Shown in pieces: positions 1-7,355 of a stretch of 17,826 bases of DNA (its first letter is position 1; each line of letters begins with the position of its first letter). The notes under the pieces were generated by a model. The model saw nothing but the letters and a program-made list of their open reading frames with translations. It had not been told where the DNA came from and did not search any database. The stretch spans positions 1 through 17,826 of the forward strand of contig JAIRQB010000206.1 of NCBI GenBank assembly GCA_031256695.1, read 5' to 3'. The stretch comes from Elusimicrobiota bacterium. Lineage in GTDB: Bacteria; Elusimicrobiota; Endomicrobiia; Endomicrobiales; Endomicrobiaceae. The position numbers and the translations under genes are program-made.

Positions 1-476
1 TTTTGCTCTTTTTTATTTAAGCGCCACGCTCTGTCAGCGCTATCGCTCCGTTGCGCAAACGGCAAGAGGCTTTTTGAGTCTAGAGGATGGGCTACCGCTC
101 CGCTTTTTGTTTCTTTGAATGCGGCTCTATCGCCCTGCATCTTTAGTTTCGCGCAAACTTCAAAAATTTCAGGCGCCGACTTCGTCGCTGTTTTCTTGGT
201 TTTGCGGGCTGAAATTTTTGAGAATAATGTATCGCAAAACCTTGCGGCAAGCCGCTGGCGGTTTTGCTCTTTTTTATTTAAGCACCCCGCTCTGTCAGCG
301 CTATCGCTCCGTTGCGTAAACGGCAAGAGGCTTTTTGAGTCTAGCGAACGGGTTGCCACAATGCCGTCAGTGTCGTAAACGCATAGCGCGCCGCAATCCA
401 TTTTTGTCTTTTCTATACTGTTGTTTCCCTTCATTTTTAACTTTTCTCTTTTAACTTTTAACTCTCTGCTATTCAT
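1..476 (-). CDS. Partial repeat-containing reading frame, function unknown (runs off left edge)
   Basis: An open frame of 158 codons starts at an ATG at 474-476 and stays open to the window edge. A good GGAG ribosome-binding site lies 8 bases upstream. I do not recognise the product. After a Lys-rich start (residues 8-25), the block LDSKSLLPF-x-QRSDSADRA occurs at residue 45 and again at residue 132, exactly 87 codons apart. The DNA repeat (1-83 and 262-344) keeps the frame, with 3 mismatches in 83 bases. Between the copies lie two inverted repeats. The frame may be a real gene invaded by palindromic elements, or only an open frame across an intergenic repeat. The ribosome-binding site and the intact frame favour the first; the low-complexity, basic composition favours the second. 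It follows the EUT terminator on the same strand. Confidence 0.4.
   Translation of the reverse strand, partial: MNSRELKVKREKLKMKGNNSIEKTKMDCGALCVYDTDGIVATRSLDSKSLLPFTQRSDSADRAGCLNKKEQNRQRLAARFCDTLFSKISARKTKKTATKSAPEIFEVCAKLKMQGDRAAFKETKSGAVAHPLDSKSLLPFAQRSDSADRAWRLNKKEQ
160..221. repeat. Inverted repeat with 13-bp perfect arms
   Basis: The arms at 160-172 and 209-221 are exact reverse complements (core CAAAAATTTCAG / CTGAAATTTTTG) and enclose 36 bases. It lies between the two direct-repeat copies, inside the partial reading frame. Confidence 0.65.
234..267. repeat. Compound palindrome at the edge of the direct repeat
   Basis: GCAAAACC (234-241) pairs with GGTTTTGC (260-267), and GCGGC/GCCGC pairs inside. 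A T-rich run follows on the plus strand, so it looks terminator-like there, but no plus-strand gene ends here. Its right half is repeated at bases 1-6. Confidence 0.5.
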
Positions 477-554
477 ATCTTTACACTCCATAAAACTAAA
501 AATAATGATTTTGCGTAGATTTGCTGTTGTAATAATATATTTCAATATGTTTGA

Positions 555-584
555 AGTATAAAACAATTTATTGCTGTAAAGCAA
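555..584 (-). promoter_or_regulatory. Candidate promoter for the left-edge reading frame
   Basis: On the minus strand TTGCTT (579-584) and TATACT (555-560) are 18 bases apart, between the EUT terminator and the ATG at 476. The -35 match is imperfect and the region is A+T-rich, so chance is possible. Apart from this and the terminator, nothing else is seen in 477-676. Confidence 0.3.
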
Positions 585-591
585 ATAAAAT

Positions 592-628
592 AAAAAAGCA
601 GACAGCAAAAAATGCTGTCTGCTTTTTT
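592..628. terminator. Strong hairpin terminator closing the EUT operon
   Basis: GCAGACAGCA (598-607) pairs perfectly with TGCTGTCTGC (613-622) around a five-A loop. Flanking A592-597 and T623-628 extend the stem and provide a U-tract on either strand. It lies about 50 bases past the stop of the last EUT gene, so it most likely ends the minus-strand operon. It could act in both directions. Confidence 0.88.
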
Positions 629-676
629 TTATTTTTAGAATGTCTTGCTTTTAATCTTTAACTTTCAAATTTTTAA

Positions 677-1228
677 CTAATTTATAGCCTCAATGAGCGC
701 TTTGCTTGGGCGGGCAATTACTACGCTGCTGACTATGCCGCCGTCTTCAGCCATCTCATTTTTTGCCGCTTTTTCAGCCGCTTCAACATCGCCCAATTTG
801 CCCGTAAAAAAAACTTCGCCCTTGCCGCCTAAACCCCTCGCAAGCCTAATTTCAAGCAATCTGACATTAGCCGCTTTTGCGACAATATCGCCTACTTTTA
901 CGGCTGAAACCGCCGCTATAGTCTCTACAAGACCTAAAGCCTCAATATCTTCTGCTCCCAAAAGAGTGCCTGTTATAGCGGGCATAACTGTTTCTGAAAT
1001 ATTTGGTATCACATAACTGCTAATTAAAAAAGTGTCTCCGACTTCAACAGCGCGTTTAACAGATGTCCCTACATTTGCGACTTCTCCGCTTACGATAGCG
1101 ATGTATTTGCCGGGGCAAATAGGCGCTGCAAACACCAATTCTATTTCAGAGGCTTTCAGCATTTCATCAACAGCATAAACCGCCGCAGGTATTGTTTTAA
1201 ATTCAACAAGTCCTAATGCTTTTTTCAT
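677..1228 (-). CDS. pduT: PduT-like tandem-BMC shell protein
   Basis: A shell protein of 183 residues with two BMC domains (about residues 3-88 and 95-180), as in PduT-type trimers. The segment ICPGKY puts a cysteine at residue 38, the position that in PduT of the propanediol compartment binds a [4Fe-4S] cluster at the trimer centre (established for PduT). It is therefore likely to conduct electrons across the shell. The start follows AGAGG with a 6-base spacer, and that site overlaps the end of the upstream pduS-like gene, only 2 bases away, so translation is probably coupled. PduS is the known redox partner of PduT in Pdu systems, which supports this call. It is the last gene before the operon terminator. 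I am confident of the family; the cluster is inferred from one residue. Confidence 0.9.
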   Translation of the reverse strand: MKKALGLVEFKTIPAAVYAVDEMLKASEIELVFAAPICPGKYIAIVSGEVANVGTSVKRAVEVGDTFLISSYVIPNISETVMPAITGTLLGAEDIEALGLVETIAAVSAVKVGDIVAKAANVRLLEIRLARGLGGKGEVFFTGKLGDVEAAEKAAKNEMAEDGGIVSSVVIARPSKALIEAIN

Positions 1229-1230
1229 AA

Positions 1231-2562
1231 TTAACCTCTCTCTATAATAATAACGTTTTTATCCGCTTTGCTGATTGTCCCGTCAATGCTGGCATAAATA
1301 TCCGCGCCTAAAGCGCCGTTTGGGACAGCGGCAATTTTGTCGCCTATTTTAACTTTCTCTCCTGCGGCTATTATCGGCTCGCAAGGAGCGCCGAAACTCT
1401 GCCGCATAGATAAAACAACTTTTGAAATTTCTTTTTTATATTCGCTCAAAGGAGCGTCATTGTGATAATACTTTGCTATACCTAATTGCCTGACAAGTTT
1501 TTCTGTAGGATAACGGCGGAATTCTCTAAACTGATTTACTTTTTCAGGGACATTATGATGAGGATTTTTAATGCCCGCTTGGCTTAAGCGTTTTTTTAAC
1601 TCTTGATGCAATTTCCAAGGTTGCAATTGCATAATGCAACCGTATTCGCATAGACGGCATTCGCAACATAAAAAAGCCTCTGTTGCCGCAGCATCTTTTT
1701 CGCAAGTGGAATTATAAGAGGCGAGCCTCATAAGTTTGTCGGGGCGCAATTTATGCCCTAACATCATACGGGGACAAACCTCAGTGCATAACATACAGTG
1801 ACAACAAGCGGTTTTGGCTATCTTTAACATAGAACTTATAGGACGCTCTTTTGCAATAATTAAAGGATGATTTGCTGAAAGAACTATTATAGCCTTTGAA
1901 GTTTTGATAACCGATGCGTCTAAATTGCGCTGAACTTTCCCCATCAAAGGACCGCCGTCTATTAAAACAGGGTCTGAAACTGTTGCGCCGCCGGCTTCTT
2001 CTATCAATTCTCTAAAACTAATGCCTATAGGAACTTTGAATGTTTTAGGGTTTTTGACATCGCCGTTTACTGTGATATATTTCTCTGTTACAGGTTTATC
2101 ATCTAAAGCATTGCCTATATTTAAAAGCGTCTCGGTATTTACTACTACGGCGCCGACATTTAAAGGTATGCCGCCCTCCGGGACAATGCGGGCGATTGTT
2201 TCATAAACAAGAGTTTGCTCATCGCCCATTGGATAAGCGTTTGGCAAAGTTTTAACCGTTATATTTTGATATTTAGAAACCTCTTTATTTAAAGATTCAA
2301 AAGCCTTGTGATACTTTTCTTTAATTGCAAAAACGGCATATTTTGCATTTAAGTTGGATTTGATGATGTCTAATGTTTTAATGAGCGCAGGCGCATAGAG
2401 AGCGGCAAGTTGCTGGTCAACTTGAATGAGAGGCTCGCATTCTACGCCGTTTACAATAATATATTCCGGTTTGGCATTTAATTTAAATGATGTCGGAAAA
2501 CCGGCGCCGCCCGCCCCTACAACTGCCGCAGATTTAATTTTATTTATGAATGTTTCGTCCAT
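1231..2562 (-). CDS. pduS: PduS-like cobalamin reductase (RnfC-type flavo-iron-sulfur protein)
   Basis: A protein of 443 residues resembling PduS, which reduces cob(III)alamin toward cob(I)alamin using NADH so that an adenosyltransferase can rebuild AdoCbl. An RnfC/NuoF-like glycine-rich stretch GAGGAGFP (residues 16-23) opens the nucleotide/flavin-binding half. Two ferredoxin-like cysteine clusters follow: C253, C254, C256, C259, C263-Pro and C299, C300, C302, C305, C309, enough for two [4Fe-4S] centres. The C-terminus is a short lipoyl-like barrel region. In this operon it would serve EutT and EutBC, and could pass electrons to the adjacent PduT-like shell protein. It starts at ATG after AGGAAATAAAA. 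A general RnfC-like electron carrier is the alternative, but the PduT neighbour favours PduS. Confidence 0.88.
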   Translation of the reverse strand: MDETFINKIKSAAVVGAGGAGFPTSFKLNAKPEYIIVNGVECEPLIQVDQQLAALYAPALIKTLDIIKSNLNAKYAVFAIKEKYHKAFESLNKEVSKYQNITVKTLPNAYPMGDEQTLVYETIARIVPEGGIPLNVGAVVVNTETLLNIGNALDDKPVTEKYITVNGDVKNPKTFKVPIGISFRELIEEAGGATVSDPVLIDGGPLMGKVQRNLDASVIKTSKAIIVLSANHPLIIAKERPISSMLKIAKTACCHCMLCTEVCPRMMLGHKLRPDKLMRLASYNSTCEKDAAATEAFLCCECRLCEYGCIMQLQPWKLHQELKKRLSQAGIKNPHHNVPEKVNQFREFRRYPTEKLVRQLGIAKYYHNDAPLSEYKKEISKVVLSMRQSFGAPCEPIIAAGEKVKIGDKIAAVPNGALGADIYASIDGTISKADKNVIIIERG

Positions 2563-2609
2563 TTTTATTTCCTGTTTTCACTTTCTCGCTTTTACGACCT
2601 TTCTATATT

Positions 2610-4055
2610 CTATTTTCCAAAAATTAAAGTCTTTATTACTACGGGGACTACGCGCCCTTGTGAAACGGGCATCCCTATATCTATATAATCGCCGTTTTCA
2701 ACAGTGATGCTGTCTATCACAATAAATTTTTTAGAGGGAAAAGCATTCATCAAAGAATATCCAAGCGACTTTGCCATATCGTTGTCAACTATAATGATTA
2801 CGGCATTGTCAGTTTTTAAATAAGAAGACATTCCGTCTATAATTTTGTTTGTGAGTTCTTTTATTAAAGCAAAAGACGGATTGTGAATGCCTTTAAAGCC
2901 AACGGCTAATTGCTGAAGTTGCCCTTTGTCATCTTTAAACCATTCAATTTTTTCAGCAAGACGGGCAGAAAAAAGTTTGAAATTGTCCGCCTCATCTTCA
3001 GGCGTCATTTTAACTATCGGTATATTCTGTATAGGGAAAAGAGAGAGGTCGCTCCAGGCTATAGTTGAACCGCTTATATCCATTGAATTTGAGCCTGCGC
3101 CTACGACAGTAGCCCTTATAGTCTCTTTTGCTTCAAACCTTTTTATTTTAGACAGATGGGCATTATTTCTTATCGCTTTTCCTAAAAGAACGCCTATATC
3201 AGAATACGGAAACATATCTTTTGAGACATAATCATTGTAGATAAAATCAGCCACTCCGCCGCTAAAAACCATACCGTTTAAATCTAAATCCGTTCTTTTT
3301 AAAGGATGAGCGGTAATAAATAAATCTAAATCTTGCGTTTTAGGCATTTGCCCAAGCGACTGTGCGATAATATCTGCAAATTTTGAACACAGAATTTCTA
3401 AATCTCTTACAGAAGCCGTCCTGCCCTCTGCGATTGAAAGACCTAAACTTTTTGAAAGAGTTATTACTTTTTGAGCCGCGTATATCACATTTAAATTTTT
3501 TGAATCAATAATAATTTGACGCCCGCCTATATCAAGGCAAGATGTATCTATTGGATAGCCGTCTTTAAAGACGCCTATATTGGTAGTTCCGCCGCCGATG
3601 TCTATATTTACTATGGATTTGTTAAAAAGAGTTTTGGATAGTTCAGAAGCGCCTGAACCGCGTCCTGCAAGAATTGATTCTAAATCTGAACCGGCTGTGG
3701 CTACGACAAAATCGCCCGCTAAACCGCTTAAAGTATTTGTAACCGCTCTGCTGTTTTCTTTTCTTGCGGTTTCGCCCGTAATAATTACAGCGCCTACTTT
3801 AATATCTTTAGGCAATAATGAGGCTTTTCTATATTCATTTTCAACAATAGAACGGACTTTGACGGCGTCAATAGTAGAACGGTCTATAAGAGGCGTGAAA
3901 TAAATGCCGCCTTTATAGATTACTTGCTTATTTACAATTTTGATTCTCGGCACTGAAACGACTGATGCGATATTTTCAATTTCAATACGGCTGAAAATAA
4001 CTTGAGTGGTGGTGGTGCCAAGGTCAATGCCTACGCTAAGCAAAGTTTCGTTCAT
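2610..4055 (-). CDS. eutA: EutA, reactivase of ethanolamine ammonia-lyase
   Basis: EutA (481 residues, near the usual 465-480) is an actin/Hsp70-fold ATPase. It frees inactivated cobalamin from ethanolamine ammonia-lyase so that fresh AdoCbl can bind. The two phosphate loops are visible: GIDLGTTTT (residues 9-17) and NIDIGGGTTN (150-159). A GETARKEN segment near residue 94, as in EutA relatives, follows the first. The start at 4055 is set by AGAGG six bases upstream, the same leader sequence as the pduT-like gene. It lies between eutT and pduS, so cobalamin repair genes are grouped at the end of the operon. In many EUT loci eutA sits just before eutB; here it is twelve genes away. The family call is secure. 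Confidence 0.94.
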   Translation of the reverse strand: MNETLLSVGIDLGTTTTQVIFSRIEIENIASVVSVPRIKIVNKQVIYKGGIYFTPLIDRSTIDAVKVRSIVENEYRKASLLPKDIKVGAVIITGETARKENSRAVTNTLSGLAGDFVVATAGSDLESILAGRGSGASELSKTLFNKSIVNIDIGGGTTNIGVFKDGYPIDTSCLDIGGRQIIIDSKNLNVIYAAQKVITLSKSLGLSIAEGRTASVRDLEILCSKFADIIAQSLGQMPKTQDLDLFITAHPLKRTDLDLNGMVFSGGVADFIYNDYVSKDMFPYSDIGVLLGKAIRNNAHLSKIKRFEAKETIRATVVGAGSNSMDISGSTIAWSDLSLFPIQNIPIVKMTPEDEADNFKLFSARLAEKIEWFKDDKGQLQQLAVGFKGIHNPSFALIKELTNKIIDGMSSYLKTDNAVIIIVDNDMAKSLGYSLMNAFPSKKFIVIDSITVENGDYIDIGMPVSQGRVVPVVIKTLIFGK

Positions 4056-4130
4056 AATTAACCTCTGTCTTTATTGCTTAAAAAGGAATGCTGTTTGCTG
4101 TTTGTTTGAAGGAACTTGCGATGGCGGCGT

Positions 4131-4937
4131 CTAAATGCCCGCGCTTGATGAAATGAAATTTTTGGGTAGATATTTATATGTCAAAATATAAAAGAGGCTT
4201 GATAATCTGTTGAGCGCTTCAATAATATCATTGCGGGTAATATCTCCATTCGCATCTTTAAACGCCGTTATAGCCGCAAGTTCTGTTTCTCTACTTCTTG
4301 CCCTTAAAAGATTCAACCTAACGCTTAATGCCCCCATTTTACTTTCTGCAAGAATATGACGATGCCCATAATACTTAAAAGGATTGTGAGACCTTTCTCT
4401 CAAATCATTAGACGATAACCCAAGAATTTTGAAATCCTCTCCTAACGGCTCTTTTCTATACTCGCACGGGAGCAAATGCCTAATAAAACTTAAAATTTCT
4501 TGTAAATCATTCACAAAAGCGCTGTTGTTTTTTTGCATTCCTAAACTTTGAGCCTCAATAATCTCAGCGACTAAAATATCAAGTTTGCCGCGCCAAATTA
4601 TTATTGGATGGTCTTTGCAGACTAACTGATTCCCGTAAAGATGAGTCATTGACTCGGGCTTTTCATCAAGAACTTCTCCGCTTGGAGACAAAAATTGCCG
4701 TTTTTTCTTATTTTGCTCATTGCTATTTTCAGCGCCGCCTTTATTGATTTTCGCTTCTTTCATATCTAAACAATCAGAAAATTGCGCATCTTTGGAATAT
4801 TCAACGGCAATACTTCTCATCTTAAGCAATTCTGCCGCAGCAGGAGTGAGGATAGAGTCTAATGGAATACTGACAGATTTAATATCCTCTTTACGCTTAA
4901 TGATATTTTTGATGTCTTGCTCTGTAATTGGTCTCAT
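4131..4937 (-). CDS. eutT: EutT, corrinoid adenosyltransferase (metal-motif-lacking type)
   Basis: EutT (268 residues) transfers the adenosyl group of ATP to cob(I)alamin, making the AdoCbl needed by EutBC. The N-terminal segment carries the ILTPAAAELLKMR motif (about residues 29-41) seen in this family. The central THLYGNQLV...RGKLD block and the helical C-terminus with NLLRARSRETE and EALNRLSS match EutT. The enterobacterial HX11CCX2C iron-binding motif, expected just before the THL block, is absent; only FLSPSGE is there. A metal-independent EutT class of this kind has been described from Listeria and other Firmicutes, and this protein fits it. An AGGTG site precedes the start. The 62-base gap to eutQ and 75-base gap to eutA hold no clear signal. 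Confidence 0.92.
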   Translation of the reverse strand: MRPITEQDIKNIIKRKEDIKSVSIPLDSILTPAAAELLKMRSIAVEYSKDAQFSDCLDMKEAKINKGGAENSNEQNKKKRQFLSPSGEVLDEKPESMTHLYGNQLVCKDHPIIIWRGKLDILVAEIIEAQSLGMQKNNSAFVNDLQEILSFIRHLLPCEYRKEPLGEDFKILGLSSNDLRERSHNPFKYYGHRHILAESKMGALSVRLNLLRARSRETELAAITAFKDANGDITRNDIIEALNRLSSLFYILTYKYLPKNFISSSAGI

Positions 4938-4999
4938 ATTTTAAACACCTAAACAGGAATTTTTTGACGCAATTTACGCAAAGCGTAAACCAAAACAGA

Positions 5000-5467
5000 T
5001 TACTGATTTGCCCAATCAGCAGGATAAACTATATAAATAAATCTTGCAAAATCAGGGGCGCTAAACTGTATAGTAGAACCTTTGGGTATCATTATTGCAT
5101 CGCCTTTATTGCCGACAACTTTCCGTCCGTCAATTAAAATTTCTAAAGTCCCGTCAATGACATAATCCACTTCATCATAATTGAGCGTCCATTTAAAAGC
5201 GGTATGGTCCATTTCCATTACGCCAAGCCCTAAACGGGGACTTTCCTCTAAAGTTAGACAATCTTTGAGCAATACTTTATCGCCGGGTTTGCCCGTGTCA
5301 AAAGGTTCAGGCTTTATTGCGGGAAGACGGATAGATAAAATACCGCTTTTGTCTATATGCTTAATGCCGTCGCTTTTACAACAAGACGAACCTGCGCTTT
5401 CGCTGACAATATCCGTCAATACTTTGCGAACTACATTTTTGAGATTATTTATATCAATATCATTCAT
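5000..5467 (-). CDS. eutQ: EutQ cupin protein, short form
   Basis: A 155-residue protein matching the cupin half of EutQ, including WTLNYDEVDYVIDG (about residues 93-106) and GDAIMIPKGSTIQF (121-134). Salmonella EutQ is reported to have acetate kinase activity, which would yield ATP from acetyl phosphate. Enterobacterial EutQ is about 233 residues and begins with a small ITP-motif domain. Here that domain is missing, and the protein instead opens with an amphipathic helix (NLKNVVRKVLTDIV, residues 8-21) of the kind that targets proteins to compartments. The missing domain looks like the product of the 103-codon gene at 7032-7343. The start is supported by AGGAG. The family call is firm; the kinase role here is inferred. 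Confidence 0.9.
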   Translation of the reverse strand: MNDIDINNLKNVVRKVLTDIVSESAGSSCCKSDGIKHIDKSGILSIRLPAIKPEPFDTGKPGDKVLLKDCLTLEESPRLGLGVMEMDHTAFKWTLNYDEVDYVIDGTLEILIDGRKVVGNKGDAIMIPKGSTIQFSAPDFARFIYIVYPADWANQ

Positions 5468-5486
5468 TTTTTCACTCCTAATACTA

Positions 5487-5559
5487 GGCGGTGTAAATTG
5501 CGTTTATAACGCGAATGGCACAAACAACGCATCAATATAACACGGCAAAATACACCGCC
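5487..5559 (-). repeat. Nested inverted repeats in the eutH-eutQ spacer
   Basis: GGCGGTGTA (5487-5495) and TACACCGCC (5551-5559) are perfect 9-bp arms, and the pairing can continue with mismatches. A small hairpin GCGTT-TAT-AACGC (about 5500-5512) sits inside. The 107-base spacer is the longest within the operon and is largely taken up by this structure. It could be an RNA processing or stability element, or a protein-binding site. Confidence 0.5.
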
Positions 5560-5574
5560 CATATATTGTGAATC

Positions 5575-6708
5575 TTAAGATTTTATCGTTTTTTCTCCCT
5601 TGGGAGTGATGAAATAAGCGATGATTACCGCTGTTATTCCACCGGTAAGTTTACCAGCGATCACGGCAGCTATCATATTCTTATCAATACCCGCCGTAAA
5701 ACCGAGATGGTCGCCAAAAACGAAAGCAGCGCTAACTGCAAAAGCGACGTTTATAACCTTACCTCTGTCGTCCATATTTTTCAAAATGGAAAACATCGCT
5801 ATATTATTTGCAAGAGTAGCAACCATACCCGCCGCGGCGTCTTTGTTCATCCCGAGCAAATCGCCCACCTTTTCAAGCGGCCCGCCCAAATATCTGGTTA
5901 AGAGATATACTAAACTAAAGGCTCCCGCAAGAAACACAGCTATACTGCCGACTATAGCAAAAGACTCGCTTATCGGAGTCATACCTTGTATAAGAGTAAT
6001 GTTACCTCCAGTGGCGCCCTCGACTCCGGCTATAATCAAAGCAATGGTAAGAAATGCTACTACGAATTTTCCAAACCACAAAAACAAAGTTATCATAAAT
6101 TTTTGGGCAAGACCTAACCCAAGCGCTACTAAAATAGCAAAAATGATAACTGGGATAAGATTTTGCAACATCCAGCCAAAACCATATCCTGCGACCGCTC
6201 CTCCAGCTAGACAACCTAAAGGAATTGTTATAAATCCTATAAGTATGCCTTTTGCAAGAAAAGGGCGGTCATTCATATCAATGATTCCAAGCCCTACAGG
6301 GATAGAGAACACAACTGTCGCTCCCATCATAGAACCTAAAATCAACCCGGCAAAACGTCCTGCATCCAATGCCTCTTGGCTAGCGGCAGCCATATTTGTT
6401 AAATCAACCCCCGCCAAAGACATAGCAAGCGGATACCCGCCCATATCATTTGCAAGAATAGACGTTGCAAACATAGCAGGACTTGCCCCTACCAACTGGA
6501 AAATGGGCGCTAATATAGGCTCTAAAACTCTGCCTAATACAGGCGCTATACAGATAGCGCCAGCCATACTCATAGTTAGAGCGCCCATTGCCATAAAGCC
6601 TTCTTCATACTTAATACCTAAACCAAACTTCTTTCCTAAAAAATAATCAACTCCGCCAACTGCCATTAGAATAAGCATAATGTATAGAATAATATCATTT
6701 ATACCCAT
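5575..6708 (-). CDS. eutH: EutH ethanolamine permease
   Basis: An integral membrane protein of 377 residues with about ten hydrophobic helices, matching EutH along its length (for example YEEGFMAMGAL near residue 35 and AAAGMVATLANNIAMF near 290). EutH brings protonated ethanolamine across the cytoplasmic membrane when it is scarce. I start it at the ATG at 6706-6708 rather than the ATG ten codons upstream. The MGINDIILYIM start matches the family, and a GGAGGA site lies 7 bases before it, whereas the upstream start has no such site. It follows eutN by 33 bases. No other transporter is in the operon, but the porin upstream could provide the outer-membrane step. Highly confident. Confidence 0.95.
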   Translation of the reverse strand: MGINDIILYIMLILMAVGGVDYFLGKKFGLGIKYEEGFMAMGALTMSMAGAICIAPVLGRVLEPILAPIFQLVGASPAMFATSILANDMGGYPLAMSLAGVDLTNMAAASQEALDAGRFAGLILGSMMGATVVFSIPVGLGIIDMNDRPFLAKGILIGFITIPLGCLAGGAVAGYGFGWMLQNLIPVIIFAILVALGLGLAQKFMITLFLWFGKFVVAFLTIALIIAGVEGATGGNITLIQGMTPISESFAIVGSIAVFLAGAFSLVYLLTRYLGGPLEKVGDLLGMNKDAAAGMVATLANNIAMFSILKNMDDRGKVINVAFAVSAAFVFGDHLGFTAGIDKNMIAAVIAGKLTGGITAVIIAYFITPKGEKTIKS

Positions 6709-6715
6709 TTGAGAA

Positions 6716-6721
6716 TCCTCC
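6716..6721 (-). promoter_or_regulatory. Ribosome-binding site that fixes the eutH start
   Basis: GGAGGA on the minus strand lies 7 bases before the ATG at 6708. It lies between the two possible ATGs (6738 and 6708), so it can only serve the downstream one. Confidence 0.8.
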
Positions 6722-6741
6722 GCATTTAGTTTATGCAATGC

Positions 6742-7014
6742 TTATTTAAGCAATGCTTCGTCTACTTCTACCGAATCTATAATCCCTACTACTGCCGCAT
6801 CTATAGGCGTATCGCTCTCTTTTAATATATTGCGCGTCATTGAGCCTTTGACTATCAAAACATCTTCGCCTATGCCTGCCCCGATAGTATCAACAGCGAC
6901 TATATTTTCTGTTGATTCGCCGTTTTTCGTTTGAACTACGAGCAACTTATAGCCGCCTAATCTATCATCTTTCTTTGTAGCCCAAAGGTTTCCAAGTACT
7001 TTTGCAATTACCAT
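6742..7014 (-). CDS. eutN: EutN, BMC vertex pentamer
   Basis: A 90-residue EutN/CcmL-family protein. The pattern MVIAKVLGNLWATKK...LVVQ near the start, AVDTIGAGIGEDVLIVKGS in the middle and AAVVGIIDSVEV at the end is diagnostic. Members form pentamers that cap the twelve vertices of the polyhedral shell. It is the only vertex gene in the window, so it should suffice for closure. It starts at ATG after AGAGG and lies 17 bases behind the 103-codon gene. Very likely correct. Confidence 0.94.
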   Translation of the reverse strand: MVIAKVLGNLWATKKDDRLGGYKLLVVQTKNGESTENIVAVDTIGAGIGEDVLIVKGSMTRNILKESDTPIDAAVVGIIDSVEVDEALLK

Positions 7015-7031
7015 AATAAACCTCTTTTTGC

Positions 7032-7343
7032 TTACGTTTTAATCACATTTATCCGCATTTTGAGAATATAATCCATAGCAAGCGGAGTAATAATGTCACT
7101 TGAGGCGACAGAAAAACTCTGACCTGCTCCGCCGGATGCCGGACAAGCGTTTTGTATATCAAGCACGCTTATAACGCGCTTTTTCACTTTGCCTTGCGTA
7201 TTAGAATATATCGGCGCGCTTTGACCGCACGGCTGAGATGAAACGCTTTGAGAGCAACACTTGTTGCCGGATAATTCTCCGCTCTGCAGACGTTTCAGCA
7301 ATTCTTTTGTAATAAATTCTACTAATTCCTCTGTAACCACCAT
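7032..7343 (-). CDS. Small microcompartment-associated protein with EutQ/EutT-type ITP motif
   Basis: A 103-residue protein with no name I can assign. It begins with an amphipathic helix EELVEFITKELLKRL (residues 5-19), like a compartment-targeting peptide. A Cys/Ser-rich linker follows (KCC near 28-30, PCGQ near 38-41). The C-terminal half ends in SSDIITPLAMDYILKMRINV. By eye, that half aligns with residues 1-45 of enterobacterial EutQ (an ITAxDI...IITPEA pattern) and with the start of EutT. The local eutQ lacks this domain, so this gene may encode the missing half of EutQ. It has a GGGGTG ribosome-binding site and short gaps to eutJ (12 bases) and eutN (17 bases), so it belongs to the operon. 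The motif is seen; the role is inference. Confidence 0.8.
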   Translation of the reverse strand: MVVTEELVEFITKELLKRLQSGELSGNKCCSQSVSSQPCGQSAPIYSNTQGKVKKRVISVLDIQNACPASGGAGQSFSVASSDIITPLAMDYILKMRINVIKT

Positions 7344-7355
7344 AACGCACCCCTT

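Larger units (their letters stand above)
1..344. repeat. Direct repeat, 83 bp, two copies 261 bp apart
   Basis: Bases 1-83 and 262-344 match with 3 differences (positions 23, 26 and 56 of the unit, as read by eye). The first copy begins at the window edge, so the unit may extend further left. The period of 261 bases is 87 codons, so both copies share one frame on the minus strand. Confidence 0.8.

Noticed and set aside
234..267. Plus-strand intrinsic terminator
   Set aside because: It has a stem and a T-run, but no plus-strand gene ends here, and the structure is part of a repeated palindromic unit within a minus-strand frame.
115..378. Plus-strand frames over the left-edge repeats
   Set aside because: No convincing ribosome-binding site, and the minus-strand frame has one. 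The repeat also keeps those frames open, so openness alone is weak evidence.
5621..6646. Long plus-strand open frame (341 codons)
   Set aside because: It is antisense to eutH, has no family resemblance, and eutH on the other strand matches its family throughout. The absence of stops reflects codon use in eutH.
6709..6738. Upstream ATG as start of eutH
   Set aside because: The ribosome-binding site lies downstream of it, and the ten extra residues are absent from known EutH.
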